Counted from the first letter of the stretch, positions 21,850 to 34,077 are shown. The stretch is 64,000 nt of DNA from Cervus elaphus (GCF_910594005.1 NC_057818.1:8303501-8367500), one strand, 5' to 3'. Made by a program: numbers and translations. Notes: generated by a model not told the origin, from the letters alone.

Positions 21850-22560
21850 TTCTGACTCTGGCCCGAGTCTGGCCTTTGGGATTCATTTCTCTCTCTCATA
21901 CACACACACACATACTCATCCACCCCCTTATGAAATCTGACTCCTGTTTATCAGGGTCCTGCGCGCCCTTTGCACTTTTACATTTCACTTAATTATTTCA
22001 GACTTGATCGTGGGGAGGAACGGGGGCGAAAAAAGAACCAACACCCCAGCCTTCACCAGCTCCCCTCGAAGGGTTAAGTTTTAAACCGCGGTTTCTCGGA
22101 CGGGTCCGGAAACCCAGAGTGGGGGCTGGGGAGGACGGGAGTCGGGGCTGCTTCTCCCCTCGGGGGTGTTGCAGATGCTAATAACTGTTCAGTTTTCTCC
22201 ATCGATTCTTCTAAAGCTTTGCAAAAAAAAAAAAAAAGAAAAGACAAGAAAAAGGAAGGAAAAAAAAGAAAGAAAAAACCAGCAACTCTGTTTCTAAGAT
22301 TTTAAAGCGATAGGCCAGATGGAGAAGCCGAGATTTATTTGAGGGAAAGCGAGAGGGCGCGGAGCCGACCCAGCGTTTGGAAGACCAGCCTGCCTGCCTG
22401 GATGTTGGACTGTTGATTCCTCTAATTAATGAAATGCACTTGGTGTTAATCATATTTATCTTATTTTATGGGAGGGGGAGACGCTAGGAGGGTGCATTAA
22501 AAAAAAAAATCTGAAAAGCCTGCAAAACGGTCGAAGAGTGAAAACTATTGTTGGACCGAG
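21850..22560. other. MAF upstream flank, CpG island edge
   Basis: Non-coding. Holds a short (CA)n at 21899-21912, a perfect 12-base palindrome AAACCGCGGTTT at 22083-22094 and an A-rich run at 22220-22278. No repeat family or gene recognised. Confidence 0.4.
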
Positions 22561-22576
22561 TTGGTTCTTACCTCAA

Positions 22577-22592
22577 CAGCGCCACCTTTCGG
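22577..22592 (-). promoter_or_regulatory. CTCF-like motif upstream of MAF
   Basis: On the minus strand reads CCGAAAGGTGGCGCTG; the AGGTGGCGCTG part matches the CTCF core well, the first bases less so. It lies about 1.6 kb upstream of the MAF start, a usual place for a promoter-side loop anchor. Confidence 0.4.
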
Positions 22593-22599
22593 CAAAGGT

Positions 22600-25500
22600 C
22601 AGTTGAAATTGATCCGTGTCCAGTTTTGTTGATGAAATGAAAAGAAGCTGGTTTCCCTAGGTGGGAGGAGGAAAGAGGGGCGGAAAGTTAGTTTGGCTGC
22701 AAGTGGGAGAACCAGACTTTGTCAGGAAAGGGGCTGAAGGCAGTGATGGCAGGTGCGGGGAAACATTTTTTTTCCCCCCACCGTCCCCTTTGACTGTGGA
22801 GAAAGAGCCCAGGGGACCCGGGAGACTTATGCAAGAGAATCCCGTGTAACAAACAGGGCCCCAAACCCTTTTTAAAAAGTGCCAGGATGCATTTTCAACG
22901 GGCTTTATGGCAATATCAATAGAATTAAAGTTACTTGTAATTCAGTGATAAATGAGATGTCTCTAGTAAGTAAGATTAAGTGCAGTGCTATAAAGTTGTT
23001 TATCTGAAAAGTAATTCTCAGAAAACCTGACTTCTGACACTTAGTCATATATTAAGCCAGCTTCTTGAACATTGCACTTCAGAATGCTCTCACCCACCCG
23101 ACTGCATACTTTACTATTTATAATGAGACCTGAGGTGTCACTCACTGGCTTCATACACCAGATTAGACTTGTGTTCATTTCTCTCATGCTGGCAGCCTTG
23201 GCTTTCAGCAAACCCGGGAATCCCTAAGGAGTGACTCCCCAAAAGGCTTGTAGGCAAGTCGTTACCCTAAAAGGCCAGCACTGTTGGTATTTTCCAGAAA
23301 AGCACTTTTTCTTTTCATCATTACTGCAGAGACGATGTTTATAAGAGTAGCTTGGGTTTTATGGGAGTACTTTGTTAGGATGGAATGAGATATGTCCATA
23401 ACCAGTTTGGGGAAGAAAGAGTGAAGATTATGTCAATATTTATGCAGCCTCACAGAATCTCTTTGCTTTCCTCTGTCAAACAGTATTTCACCTAGTAATG
23501 AAGTTAAGGGATTACAGCTTATGTATTCAGATGAAAAATTTACTGCTTAAATTACATAAACATATTATGTCATTAGCATTGTCTGTAGCAATACTTTTCT
23601 AAGTCTTTTTAAAGTTATTAGCCACAAATGCTTGAAGTTTATATTTTAATGTAAAATATGAATTTCAGTATACTTAGGAAGAATTAATTCATTTTTATTA
23701 CAATTTTTGCTTTAATTCTTTTGCATCGGATTTTTGATAAAAGCTGTGAGATAGATCCCTGCCGCCCATCAAAGTATTTTTGGTTAGGAACACTGAAACT
23801 GCTACATTTATAAATAAACAACATTTATAAACAAAGTTCACTAATGAGGAAGATCTTGAGATACAGATTCATGGCCATGCACCTAATTGTTGCAATTATG
23901 TATCATTTCTAGAAATTAAATGCCCATGTTTGGGCAGCTAAATGTATTATTATCTGCACATTTTATTTTTGTACACTGCTGTCAAGCCAGGGTATTTTTC
24001 TTTCTCTCACTGCAGAGTCTTTTATAGTCTCCCATTTTCTCTTGAAAAAAAAAAAAGATACAAATTATTTTTTAGACATGGGGCAGTGGTGCTCCCAGGC
24101 TTATAACTTAATTCTCATTTTTGTCCTTTTTCCTTTATTATTTGGTGATTCACAGGGGTGTCTAAACATTTACAGTCCTCTGTTAGCAGCGTTTCTCTTG
24201 TAACAATTGAGCTCTCTCATTTTAATTAGTACTATTCAGGTTTTTGAATCTCTACAATTACAGCAGGCCACATTTCTTTAGATTTCTTTGCTAACATTGT
24301 TTGTTTCACTTCTCTCCTAGCCAATATAATCCAAATACAATATGAACTGTGTTTTCTTACTGCTTAATACCCCCGTGCTATATATACTCTGGTAATCTCT
24401 GAAGAACAATATAGAGTAATTTAGAAACCACGCGTTTGTCATTATTGACCAATTCAAACCAGTAGCATTCAACTTTCTGAAAGCAGTGAATCTTTATAGA
24501 GGAATTTGGTGGGAGGGAGGAGGGCATGGGTCGAATCACGTAGGAGATTGTGAAACCCTCACATCAAAAACAGTGTTGGTTTCATGTCAGTACGTACATA
24601 ACAACTTCATGCAAAAAAAAAAATTCAAACCCTGTTTACATCCAAATTATAATGATTCAAAGTGAAAAATAATATGGTCTTCCTGATTGTGAGTTACCAC
24701 CGTTCAGGTGTATCATGTTGGAATGAGACATATATAATCTAAAAAGAACAAAATGCATCAAGGGTAGCGTCTGAACTCTCTGTTTATCCAGGAGCTGATT
24801 TTACGGTGCAGAACTAACCAGTGTCCACTGAATTTCACTCTGAAACCAACTGAATCGATTTGAGGAAAGAGTTGTTCAGAGGAACTGAATGATGAGGCAT
24901 GGCGTGTTCTTAGCTGGAGTGTTAGAGAAATCCTTTTAACAGTCTTTAGTGAGCAGGGCAAGTAAATCACAAATCACTGTTAGCAGATTCATGGAAGAAA
25001 ATTAATCGAATCAGACGAGATAATCTGATAAGGGTAAAATTGCTGAGGAAACAGTCTTGCTTCATATTGGAGAATGTAAGACAACAGTCTGATTACTAGG
25101 AGTCGTTATGAATAGGTGAATTATGTGCTAAATAATCATCAGAGTAAATCAGCATTTATTAATTCTTTTCTCTTTAAGCAATTCACAGTTGTAAGTTAAA
25201 GCCGCTCTCTCTTTGAAGACACATCTTTTATAATTTTTATTAGAGGTAATTTATTATTTGCATTACCTGTATTTACTTCATAATTGAACATTTTGCATTC
25301 AAATTTATGTAATGCATTATGCTTGAGAATATATTTCTGCCTGATTAGCATAAATAGTCACTTACCTCATGAATTACTAACAAAGTTTATCTTAAAATAT
25401 AGGTTTTTTTATTAAGTGGAACACAAACATATGTACAATAAATTCTGATTTTCTGGTGCAGTTAGAGAATGGCTCACATTTGGTTTCAGGGAAGCCAGGC

Positions 25501-28490
25501 TTTAAGGGGAGGGGAGTAATCATGAGGAGAGAGCAGAAAATAGATAAATCAGATTTGGAGGTTTCTCTGGCGGCGGGTATACCATTTTGATGGGGGGTTG
25601 TGCCTGGTGGGGGGCAGGGGGAAAGGGCAGAAGAAGGGTCTGGGGTCTTCATACACTGTTTAGATTGGTTTACTGGAAAGTGGATTCTGAAAAAAACAAA
25701 AAACCCTGCCACTGGTCATCTGTGCCTTTGTGAAAGACCATGGTTGCAAGTATCCTGGTTGCCAGAGTTTGGGGCCTTGTTTATGTTGCTGGTTTTGTTT
25801 CTTTGTGTCAGGCTCCCAAAGGACTCTACCTTAGAACAGTGCACCTCATTTAGTCAGGTTCTTGTTTGTTTTGCACCAGAGATGTGGGAAAGCCAGATGT
25901 TTTCTCGAGTGAGAATTCCTGGGACCGCCTCCCAGTCTTAACTCCAGCTCCCATCCTTTCCTCATCCAACCAAGACACCCAGTGAGGCCCGGCGGACGGG
26001 AGGGGGTTAATCAACAGCTCTGCGTGCACACCAGCATCTGAGCGAAAGGCCTTCTTTGGGGTTTAGGCACCAGAGAGAGAGTCAAAGGTAGAGGCCTCTT
26101 TCCTGTTCTCGCCATTCCAAATCAACAGATTCCCATGCCTGTCTCTTTTTCTCTTTTCTTTTTTCCTTCTTTCCTTTTTTCCAGAACAGAGATATCTCCC
26201 TAGCTTTTTCTTCTCCTTCAGTTAGGAACCACTTGCAATTCACCATTCCATCATTAATACCCTTTTGATCTTATTCACAGAGCTACACCACAGAGGGAAT
26301 TTGTCCCGAAAGCATTCAGCCCTTCGAAGGCTTATCGTGCTGAAGTCAGAACTGATTTTTTACAAAAAGCAGGACTACGGCAACAGGCCTGACAGTGGGG
26401 CAGCATTGGTTCCGCTGTGTCTTCCATGCAGGAGACGTTAGGGGACAGACTCCGTAGAGTTTCGGTCACTTTCCTTCCTCCCCCTGGGTCTGGGGTGATT
26501 CTTAGGTCCTGGCCCAGTGGCATTTAGCAGCCATGTGCCCTGCGAGCTGGAACCTCGAGTCCTAGAAAACAGAAAACCAGGCTTAAATGCGTGCATGTTG
26601 ACCGGAGGACTCTGTTGAGGCAGAGGGTTTCTGAATCTCTGTGTTTCTGAGTTTGTTTGGCTGGACTGGAGAGGAGAGATCCCTTGTGGCCAGTGTTATA
26701 TCTGTTCTTGGTTGCATCGAGGCTTTTGTTGAGCTTTTGCACATGTTGTTCCGGGCACTGGAAACACCCCACCTGCCCAGGGACACCCTCACGGCCTCAT
26801 CCCTGATGAAGGTGTTCCTGGTCCGATGGAGAACAGAGAATTGGGCGGGACAACCCCTCCCACCCCTAATAAAAATGAAAGTCAGATTTATAGATCCTTT
26901 TGCTAGTATTCTTATTTAGTTGTTTTATAAACTATGATCCATGTTATTGGTTAAATAGAAACGTTTGAACCAGACCCAAAGGGGAGGACATCAAACAAAG
27001 GAACCACTATCCCTCATCTCCACCCTGGCCCCCTAATTATGGTCTCAGGCGTTACCATCTGTGATAATTGGGGTCCGGGTGTATACTCTCTGCAGAGTAG
27101 AACTGTAGCAGGCACACCATTCTTCACCCTGACAATCTCAGAAAGCAGCTTGGGCACGCCCCCATTCTTTGGGGAGAACCTCAGACTAGGGAGAGTGTAG
27201 AAGTCTGACTTTAACACCCTCCCTCCAATGTACAATCACTGGGACTCTTGCTTTGCAGCACGGGCCGGCACATGGTCAGCACAGCGGCCCATGAGACCGT
27301 CAGGGGCCCAGGAGGACATCTGCATTTCTTCTAAAGTCAGAGTTAAAGAAGTGAAAATCATCGAGCATGTATCACATCTGTCATTATACCAACACAGCTA
27401 TACAATATAATCAGGTTTCCTTGCGGAAGAAGGAGTTCATGGAAAGCAAAGTGAGTAGCACCCACACAAGTCTGCATGGGGCCCTGACAGCATGTACTTG
27501 ATTACCTCCAGTGACTGGGTGCTCACTGCCTCCCTATTTTACCTTCCACCCTGTCCATCTGTCTTCCCACAGTGCTGAGACTTGTCAGGAGAAGCTTTTT
27601 GTTTGTCTAGTATCGAGTCGTATCCCTTTCTTCTGTACATGAGTCTAGATTTTAAACACTTGAAAGGATATGATGAGCCCTTACACCACTCGGGGTGTCC
27701 CAGGAGGAGAAGATAGCCACTCTGACACCCTTTCCCCACCATCCATTCCTTTTCACTTCTGGACATGGCCAGTGCCTTCAGCACGTTGAAAAATGCCTGA
27801 ATTTCAAGTGCCCCTGCCTCCCGACTGCTGCCCTGCTCTTAGGGTTCAGATTCCAGAGCTGAACCCAGATCCCCAGGTGTGAGCGTCTCATCACAGAGCA
27901 GGCACCGCCCTCCACCTCCGGGAGCCGCAGTCCGTCTGCTCCCGTGCATGCCGTGACTTCCCCGGTCTCTCCGGCAGATGCAGCCCAGCAGTGGCCCACC
28001 AGGGCTGGCCCCAGGCCTCTTCTCCTCGCCCCTCCCCACTCCTCCGTTTGTGGGCTTGCATTTTTGAACCCAAGCATTGAAACATGCAATGATCTCCCGT
28101 AGGATCCATCCGTCTCCTTCTGTTGAGCCTGGTCCCTGCCTGTCCAAATCTCTCTTCGGATCTAGAATGTGCCAACAACTAGGTTTAGTTTGCTTTCCAC
28201 CTCTGTGGCAGCTGCCAATGAAATGGGTATGCTTTTTCTGTGACTTCACCTCTCGGAAACAGGACCCTCACCTGCAAAAAGGGTGCTGGTCAGGGTCAGA
28301 GATTGTGCCTGTGAAGTGTCTGCTCCACGGGAGGATGCAGGGCAGCTCCCTCAGTGGCTGGAGCCCTTCTGCCCTTCCAGCCCTCCCTGAGCTGTTGATG
28401 ACAGCATCACAGGGACCAAGCCTCGACGGCCCCTCTCAGCCCCTCATCAACACACAAAATGACTCGCTGGGTTATTTGAGTCCCCTAGTG
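22600..28490. other. AT-rich upstream flank of MAF, no gene seen
   Basis: Nearly 6 kb with no SINE or LINE that I recognise, rich in TAAT and other homeodomain-type cores. Best candidate for enhancer content is 25140-25390. From about 25500 base composition becomes mixed, with pyrimidine tracts at 26140-26215. Open frames are short and unsupported. Confidence 0.4.
25140..25390. promoter_or_regulatory. Candidate homeodomain/POU-rich enhancer block
   Basis: Dense TAAT/ATTA cores, TTTGCATT, ATGCATTATGC and GATTAGCATAAAT within 250 bases of non-repetitive DNA, 4.2 kb upstream of the MAF start. Such composition is typical of deeply conserved developmental enhancers; conservation is inferred, not shown. 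Confidence 0.3.
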
Positions 28491-28493
28491 GAC

Positions 28494-29304
28494 ATTCTAA
28501 ATGAAATGGGCCTAAAACACCACCAAATCAGCAGGGAAATGCAAGTCAAAACTACCATGAGCTATCACCCCCCACCTGTTAGGATAGCTATTATCAAAAA
28601 GACAAAAGATAACGAGAGCTGGCAAGGACGCGGCAAAAAGGGAACTCTTGTGCGCTGTTGGCAGGAATGTCAACTGGTGCAGCTACTGTGGAAAACAGTA
28701 TGGAGGCTTCTCAGAAAATCAAAAACAGAACTACCATATGGTTCAGCAACTCCCCTTATGGGTATGTATCCAAGGGAAATGAAACCAGTATCTCAAAGAG
28801 CCATCTGGAGTCCCATGTTTATCACAGCATTACTTACAATAGCCAGGATATGGAAACAGCCTAAGTATCCATCCATAGGTGAAGGGATAAAGAGAATCTG
28901 ATACATGATATACAAGGGAATATTATTCAGCCTTAAAAAAGAAAGTGATCCTGCCATCTGTGACAACGTGGATGAACCTGGAGAACGCTGTACTAAGTGA
29001 AATAAGCCAGACACAGAAAGACAAATACCATATGATCGCATTTATATGTGGAATCTGAAAAGGTCACACTTAACAGAATCGAGATTAGAACGGTGCTGAT
29101 GGCAGAGTAAAGGGTGGAGGAAAATGGGGAGAAGTTGATCCAAGGGTACAAAGTGTCAGTTATGCAGGAGGTGTATGACAAATTGTACCTATTGTACCTA
29201 TTGGAGATCTACTTGACAGCATGTTGGCTGTAATGACCAATACTGTACTGTATACTGTGTATTGTAATTTGCTAAGAGAGTAGATCTTAAGTGCTCTTAA
29301 CACA

Positions 29305-29349
<45 letters not shown>

Positions 29350-29500
29350 GAAAATAGTAACTGTGATGTAATGGATGTATTAACTAGTGTGGTTGTGGTG
29401 GTTATTTCACAATTTATATGCGTACCAGAACATTACAGCGTATACCTGAAATATGTGCAATTTATATTTGTCAATTTTGCCCCAATAAAGTGGAAACAAT
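28494..29500 (+). mobile_element. L1M-type LINE, 3' end
   Basis: About 1 kb closely following the 3' end of an old mammalian L1 (L1MA/L1MB class): phrases such as GGAATATTATTCAGCC, GTGGATGAACCTGG, AAGTGAAATAAGCCAGACA and TTTATATGTGGAATCTGAAA, ending with CCCCAATAAAG. A (CA)n run has grown inside it. Truncated and without coding capacity. Confidence 0.88.
29302..29347. repeat. (CA)n microsatellite inside L1
   Basis: About 22 CA units, seeded by the CACACACA stretch normally present near the 3' end of this L1 class. Uninterrupted, so likely polymorphic. Confidence 0.9.
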
Positions 29501-31280
29501 GGAACTGGCCTATTTGGTAACTGGTTTCGTTTTAAACCCCATGGGGATGTCGTACACCTACGCTTCTAATCAATTCTAAAACAACTTTACTTTTTTTTAT
29601 GATATCGACACAGCTCTCTGTCAAGGATGGCAGGTAACTTCGATAGCTGTTTAAAGTTTCACCTGCTCTGACCTCTGTAAACCTCTGCCCTGTCAAAATA
29701 CACAGTAGTTGTCCAAAGCTGGGACCTCAGAGACTAATAAAAAATAGATGTAACCTAGAAAACCTAAGCAGAAGAGCTCTGAGTGTGTATAAAAGACTTT
29801 GCGGTGTGTTCCTTCCCCCTTGCTGCTTCTCTCGTTTCCACCACCACCTTCCCTGCCATTTCCCAATGCCAGTTTTGAAGCCGCGAGGCTCTGAGGCGCT
29901 TTCTTGAACAGAAGAGTTCAGAGTTGCCAGTGTCCACCTTTGAGCTGCCACTGGTCCCCCCGGCCCCTCCTGAAAGGAGCTCAACGTGCAGACTTTTGCA
30001 GACTCTGCCCTTTGTGGCTCCCTTCGCTTCTCCTTGCAGAGAAAGCTGGGCATGAAAGCAGGAGGGAGCCGGTGAGCATTTATGACCGGTCGTCCAGGGT
30101 CTGTGTCCTGCTTGAGAGCTTGGGGCCGGCTGTCAGAGTGGACCAGGCGGAGTCGTCATCGGGCCTGGAGGAAGGATGGGGACTCTTGGGTGAGCGTCTC
30201 TGTGGGCTCCAGGCTGCACGAAGAGCTGCTGATCTGGGCTGATCATGTGGGTGCTGGCAGGTCGGGGAAGGGGGGTTGGCGTGGAGACAGGGTGCTGGTT
30301 CACCCTCTGACCTCAGCAAAGCTTCTCTGTCTTCTTCAGCCCATTTCTCTAGCTGAAATTGGGCTGGACTGCATGAAGAGGTTAAAAAAAAAACAAAAAA
30401 CAAAAACACCTGGATTGCACAGAGGTAAACTTCTCAGCCCTTTGATGCTGAATACAGGGTAGGTAAGTGCAGACCAGACACCATATAGTCAGAGCTGACA
30501 TGCCGGGGTGTTGCAAAGCACTGGTGGGCCGTGGTGCCAAAGTCAGAGTATCTTTGGGGTCAAAACGACAGAGCCAGCGTGGCAGGGGCAGAATGGGAGG
30601 GCCAAAGCCTCCCGCATCTCCAGACCACAGCACGCTGGAGTTGTAGGTCAATGCTGTTTACAGCCTTTGGGGGGCAGAGAACTGAGAGGGTGAAGCGTGG
30701 ATTTCTGGGGGGCTGAGCCAGGAGATGCTGCCTTTGGTGCCAGGCCTCCAGGAGGCCTGAATCCTGCTCCGTCCCAGGTGTGAGGCCTGGGCGATTCTCT
30801 GGGCCAGAGTCTACTCCTGGGTCAAAGGTGGGAGCATGTCACACAGTGAGCATGTGTACCCAGGGCTTGCACACGTCAGCCGGCTGCTGGTAAGTGCTCA
30901 AGAGAACGGACCTGTTAGTACGAGCCGAGGGCTGTGCCGAAGTCCTGCGTGCACCGTTTCCATCTATGGCGCCTCGTGCACACAAGGGTCTCGGGAAATG
31001 CCTTCCCTTCTGTCTCCTCTGCTTCCGCCTTCAGGCTGTAGTCATCCCGGGACCTGGCAGAGTTCCTCTCTTTCCCATTCTCGTGAGTCTCTGCACGCTT
31101 TTGCCCACCGGAGCGCCCCCTTCCCCGCGTGCCCTCCATCCTGTCTCCTGGCTCAGTCCGATTCCTCTCCAGGTCCGGGGTAGGCTCGCTGTCCCCCTCC
31201 CCGTGCCCACTGCCTCCGTGTCCTCCTGGTGGCGCGTCAGTTCCTCACCTGCCCCGGCAGCACGCTGAAGCTGGCAGCAC
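29500..31280. other. Intergenic, no gene recognised
   Basis: Mixed to GC-rich unique sequence. Open frames are short and match nothing I know. No repeat family assigned. Confidence 0.35.
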
Positions 31281-31345
31281 ACCTCTCACCTCTCTATCTT
31301 CTTCACCTACTGCAGTGCTCAGCACACAGTAGGTGCTCAAAAAAT
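31280..31345 (+). mobile_element. L2-like LINE tail fragment
   Basis: CAGTGCTCAGCACACAGTAGGTGCTCAAAAAATG-type wording is the well-known 3' end of mammalian L2. Short and old. Confidence 0.55.
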
Positions 31346-31360
31346 GTCTATCAAATGGAA

Positions 31361-31602
31361 GTGGCATCCTAGGTAGTGCTAGTGGTGAAGAAGCTGCCCG
31401 CCAGTGCAGGAGACACAAGAGATGGGGCTTCAAACCCTGGGTCGGGAAGATCCCCTGGAGGAGGGATGGCAACCCACTCCAGTGTTCTTGCCTGGAGAAT
31501 CCCCTGGACAGAGGAGCCTGGTGGGCTACAGTCCATGGGGTCGCACAGAGTCAGACGTGACTGAGCATGATCATATATAAATATATATATACACACACAA
31601 GC
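31361..31602 (+). mobile_element. Bov-tA SINE
   Basis: tRNA-Glu-derived head followed by the BovB-type part: GATCCCCTGGAGGAGG, CAACCCACTCCAGTGTTC, TGGGCTACAGTCCATGGGG, ACTGAGC. Ends in a TA/CA simple tail. Marks the DNA as ruminant. Confidence 0.95.
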
Positions 31603-31779
31603 GCTCTGGCTCCTTGCGACATTTTCTGAAGTGCCAAGGCATAAGGAATGTCCTGCCAAGTGTCCCAGAAAACGCGCCTGTGAGAGGGGGTGGCTGGCTC
31701 CTATATTGCAAGGAGGCAGCTCCTACACTCCCCTCCCGTGCATCTCACGGGCCCCTCCTCGGTTACCAGGAAGCTTATC

Positions 31780-32180
31780 TCGCACGCTGATGCGCCCGTG
31801 TCCTCCTGAGCCAGACCTGGCTGGAGACACGCTGGAGACGCGCGGGCCCCGGGAGCGAGGTGGGTGCCGGCAGATCCTGCTGGGACGGGACTCTGCAGGG
31901 GCGCTGAAACGCCCGGGTGCACCCAGGTGTGTCGTCTGGATTCCAGTGCTGGCTGCCGCCGCCGCCGCCTCGGGCCTCCTTCCAGCCTTGAGTCACGGCT
32001 GCCTCCCCCGGGGCTTCGAGGCACACGGACACTCTTTTGTAATCTGCAAGTGTCAGAAAGCCAGCCTGTCCCCGTTTCCACATGCCCACACACCGCGCTC
32101 ATCCCCCAGCACGGCCCCTCTGCAAGGCTGTGCTAAGCTCTGAGCACCGGGGCTGATGTCGGGCAGGCATTTAATAAAGC
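31780..32180. other. GC-rich intergenic stretch
   Basis: Short CpG-containing patch with GCCGCCGCCGCC at 31956-31967. Overlapping frames on both strands but no recognisable protein. Confidence 0.3.
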
Positions 32181-32733
32181 TTAGGCGTCAGTGCAATCGC
32201 CGCTGCTCCCAGAAGCCCTCCCAACTCCTGCCTTTTACTCACCCTATTTATACACCCACGGGTGTATCCTGACCTCTCTTCCAAGGCCTCTGAGGCTTTG
32301 GGAGAGCACGGTGCAGTGGCTGCTGCTACTTCTTGGCTGTGTCATCTCTGAGTTCTTGACGTGCTCTCCGAGTCTCGATCTTCGGCCTACGGTGGGGTGT
32401 CAACTTCTGGGCCTCTCTGAGCTCCAATGGAGAAACTTTGATGGAAACTGACATAAGCCAAAAGCGAACTTAGGGGCCCAAACGGTGCAGAGACAGGGCT
32501 GGCTGCAGGCTGGGCAGGAGCCCCACGCTGCCCTGGGTCCTGCTTCCTCCCGCCTGCCTTCCTGGATTCCCGCCCAGGTCTCCAGGGGGCTCCAGTTCCC
32601 ATAGGTCCCATGGGGGTCGGTCTGAAGTCCCAGTTGGGCAAATCAAAGCCAAGGCTGAGGTCAAACCATTTGACTAGTTATCGGCCCACCCTGCTCCAGT
32701 CTTTATAGCAAAGGGATGAAATATGTTGACTGA

Positions 32734-32933
32734 CACTTCTCTGGCAGCTCAGACAGTAAAGAACCTGCCTCCAATGTGGGAGATCTGGGTTCGATCCCTG
32801 GGTCGGGAAGATCCCCTGGAGAAGGACATGGCAACCCACTCCAGTATTCTTGCCTGAAGAATCCCATGGACGGAGGATAGGGGCGTGCTACATGCAGAGA
32901 GTTGAACATGGCTGAGCAACTAACACTTTCACG
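32734..32933 (+). mobile_element. Bov-tA SINE
   Basis: Full-length-like element: TTCTCTGGCAGCTCAGAC head, TGGGTTCGATCCCTGGGTCG box-B-like region, CAACCCACTCCAGTATTC, and ACTAACACTTTCAC end. Diverged (for example the trailing GGCTACAG part is altered). Confidence 0.93.
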
Positions 32934-33059
32934 TGAGACTCAGAAACAGATGGGCAGGGACCCGGGAAATCGCTGAGTGTGAGGGAGGAGCCGTGCGCCG
33001 TGGCCTGGAGCCCATCACTAAGCGATGACGTGACTGACCGCCAGAACGTGGGAGTTACT

Positions 33060-33215
33060 CACCCAGGGCTTGCCCTCGGCTCTAACGCACTGGCTTTTCA
33101 CAGTAGCCCATGGAGACACGTGCTGCTCTTTCTGTTTGGCTCAGAAGGAAGCTAAGGCGCAGAAACATTATGGAGCGTTTCCAAGGTCTGTCAGCTGGTG
33201 AGTGGTACAGGTATG
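33060..33215 (+). mobile_element. MIR-like SINE remnant
   Basis: Order of phrases (TTTCACAGTAGCC, AAGGAAGCTAAGGCGCAGAAA, GGTCTGTCAGCTGGTGAGTGG) follows the MIR core and 3' part in decayed form. Confidence 0.5.
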
Positions 33216-33304
33216 AATGAATGCAGCGTGGTGGCAAAGTTCATGCTCCGGCCTTCTTATCATCGAGTGTGAGGGGGAGACATGCAAGAAACACAGAGGC
33301 AAAC

Positions 33305-33385
33305 AATATATACTATGTTATACTCTACAATGTAACGTGATATAGCATAGTATAACTTAGTATAGTATTACCTAACACCTCATTG
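33305..33385. repeat. Degenerate TATA-rich tandem repeat
   Basis: About eight imperfect units of roughly 10 bases (TATACTATGT, TATACTCTAC, TATAGCATAG, TATAACTTAG and similar). Confidence 0.5.
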
Positions 33386-33437
33386 TATATAAAATCACAC
33401 CACGCATCATGTCACAGGAGGCATTGGGAAGTGGTCC

Positions 33438-33565
33438 TTTTTCTTTTTTTTTTTTTCATTGCCTCGTGGCTTGTGAGATCGTAGTTCCCCTGACCAGGGA
33501 TCAAACCTGGGCCCTTGGCAATGAAAGCCTGGAGTCCTAGTCCCTGGACCACCAGGGATTCCCGA
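33438..33565 (-). mobile_element. CHR-2-type tRNA-derived SINE with target-site duplication
   Basis: Minus orientation: T run, then the complement of the tRNA-like body (CCTGACCAGGGATCAAACCT, GGACCACCAGGGATTCCC). Flanked by a perfect 11-base duplication GGAAGTGGTCC at 33427-33437 and 33566-33576, so both ends of the insertion are fixed. Confidence 0.9.
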
Positions 33566-34077
33566 GGAAGTGGTCCATCCTGAGAACACCTGCCCCCTGC
33601 CTGGAGCATCCGGGGTACCGGGTAAGTGTTGGCCAGCTGACACAGTGAGGCACTCTGTGTGGACCATGAGCATCCTTTAGTTGCAGAGCCCCATCTCTGC
33701 CATGGCAACAGCATCATTATTACATTCGTGTGTCTGCTCTGTCATCCGAGATGTACAAAGAATCAAAAGAAGGGATTTTGAGGAAAGCTCAAATGAGCTG
33801 AAATTTCTAGACCTACAGCCCTCTGGCCTCCACTGCTGGTGGCTGTTTAGTGATGTCAGATTGACTCTGTGTCCCTAAGACAGTCTAACTGGACCCTTCC
33901 AGTGGATAAGACCCCAGGAAATCTGTTTATTGGCAGGTGGAAAAGGAGTGAAGGGTCAAGAGCAAATGATACCAAGCTTTTGTGCTCAACACTTAATCTT
34001 TCTCTCTTTAAAAAAAGAGAAATTCCTTTCTCATTTTTGAAATCTCTGTTGCTATCTCTGAATTGGTGTTTGCTAAG

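Larger units (their letters stand above)
18830..21850. other. CpG island over MAF exon 1 and promoter
   Basis: Dense CpG content with many GCC/GGC repeats, covering the coding exon, leader and promoter. It fades into AT-rich DNA on both sides. This is typical for a developmental transcription-factor gene. Edges are by eye. Confidence 0.85.

Noticed and set aside
28077..28901. A 274-codon plus-strand frame
   Set aside because: Second half runs through non-coding L1 3' sequence; the rest has no similarity I recognise.
32760..32800. tRNA gene signals (box B-like GGTTCGATCCC) in several places
   Set aside because: They belong to tRNA-derived Bov-tA and CHR-2-type SINEs; no intact cloverleaf with acceptor stem.
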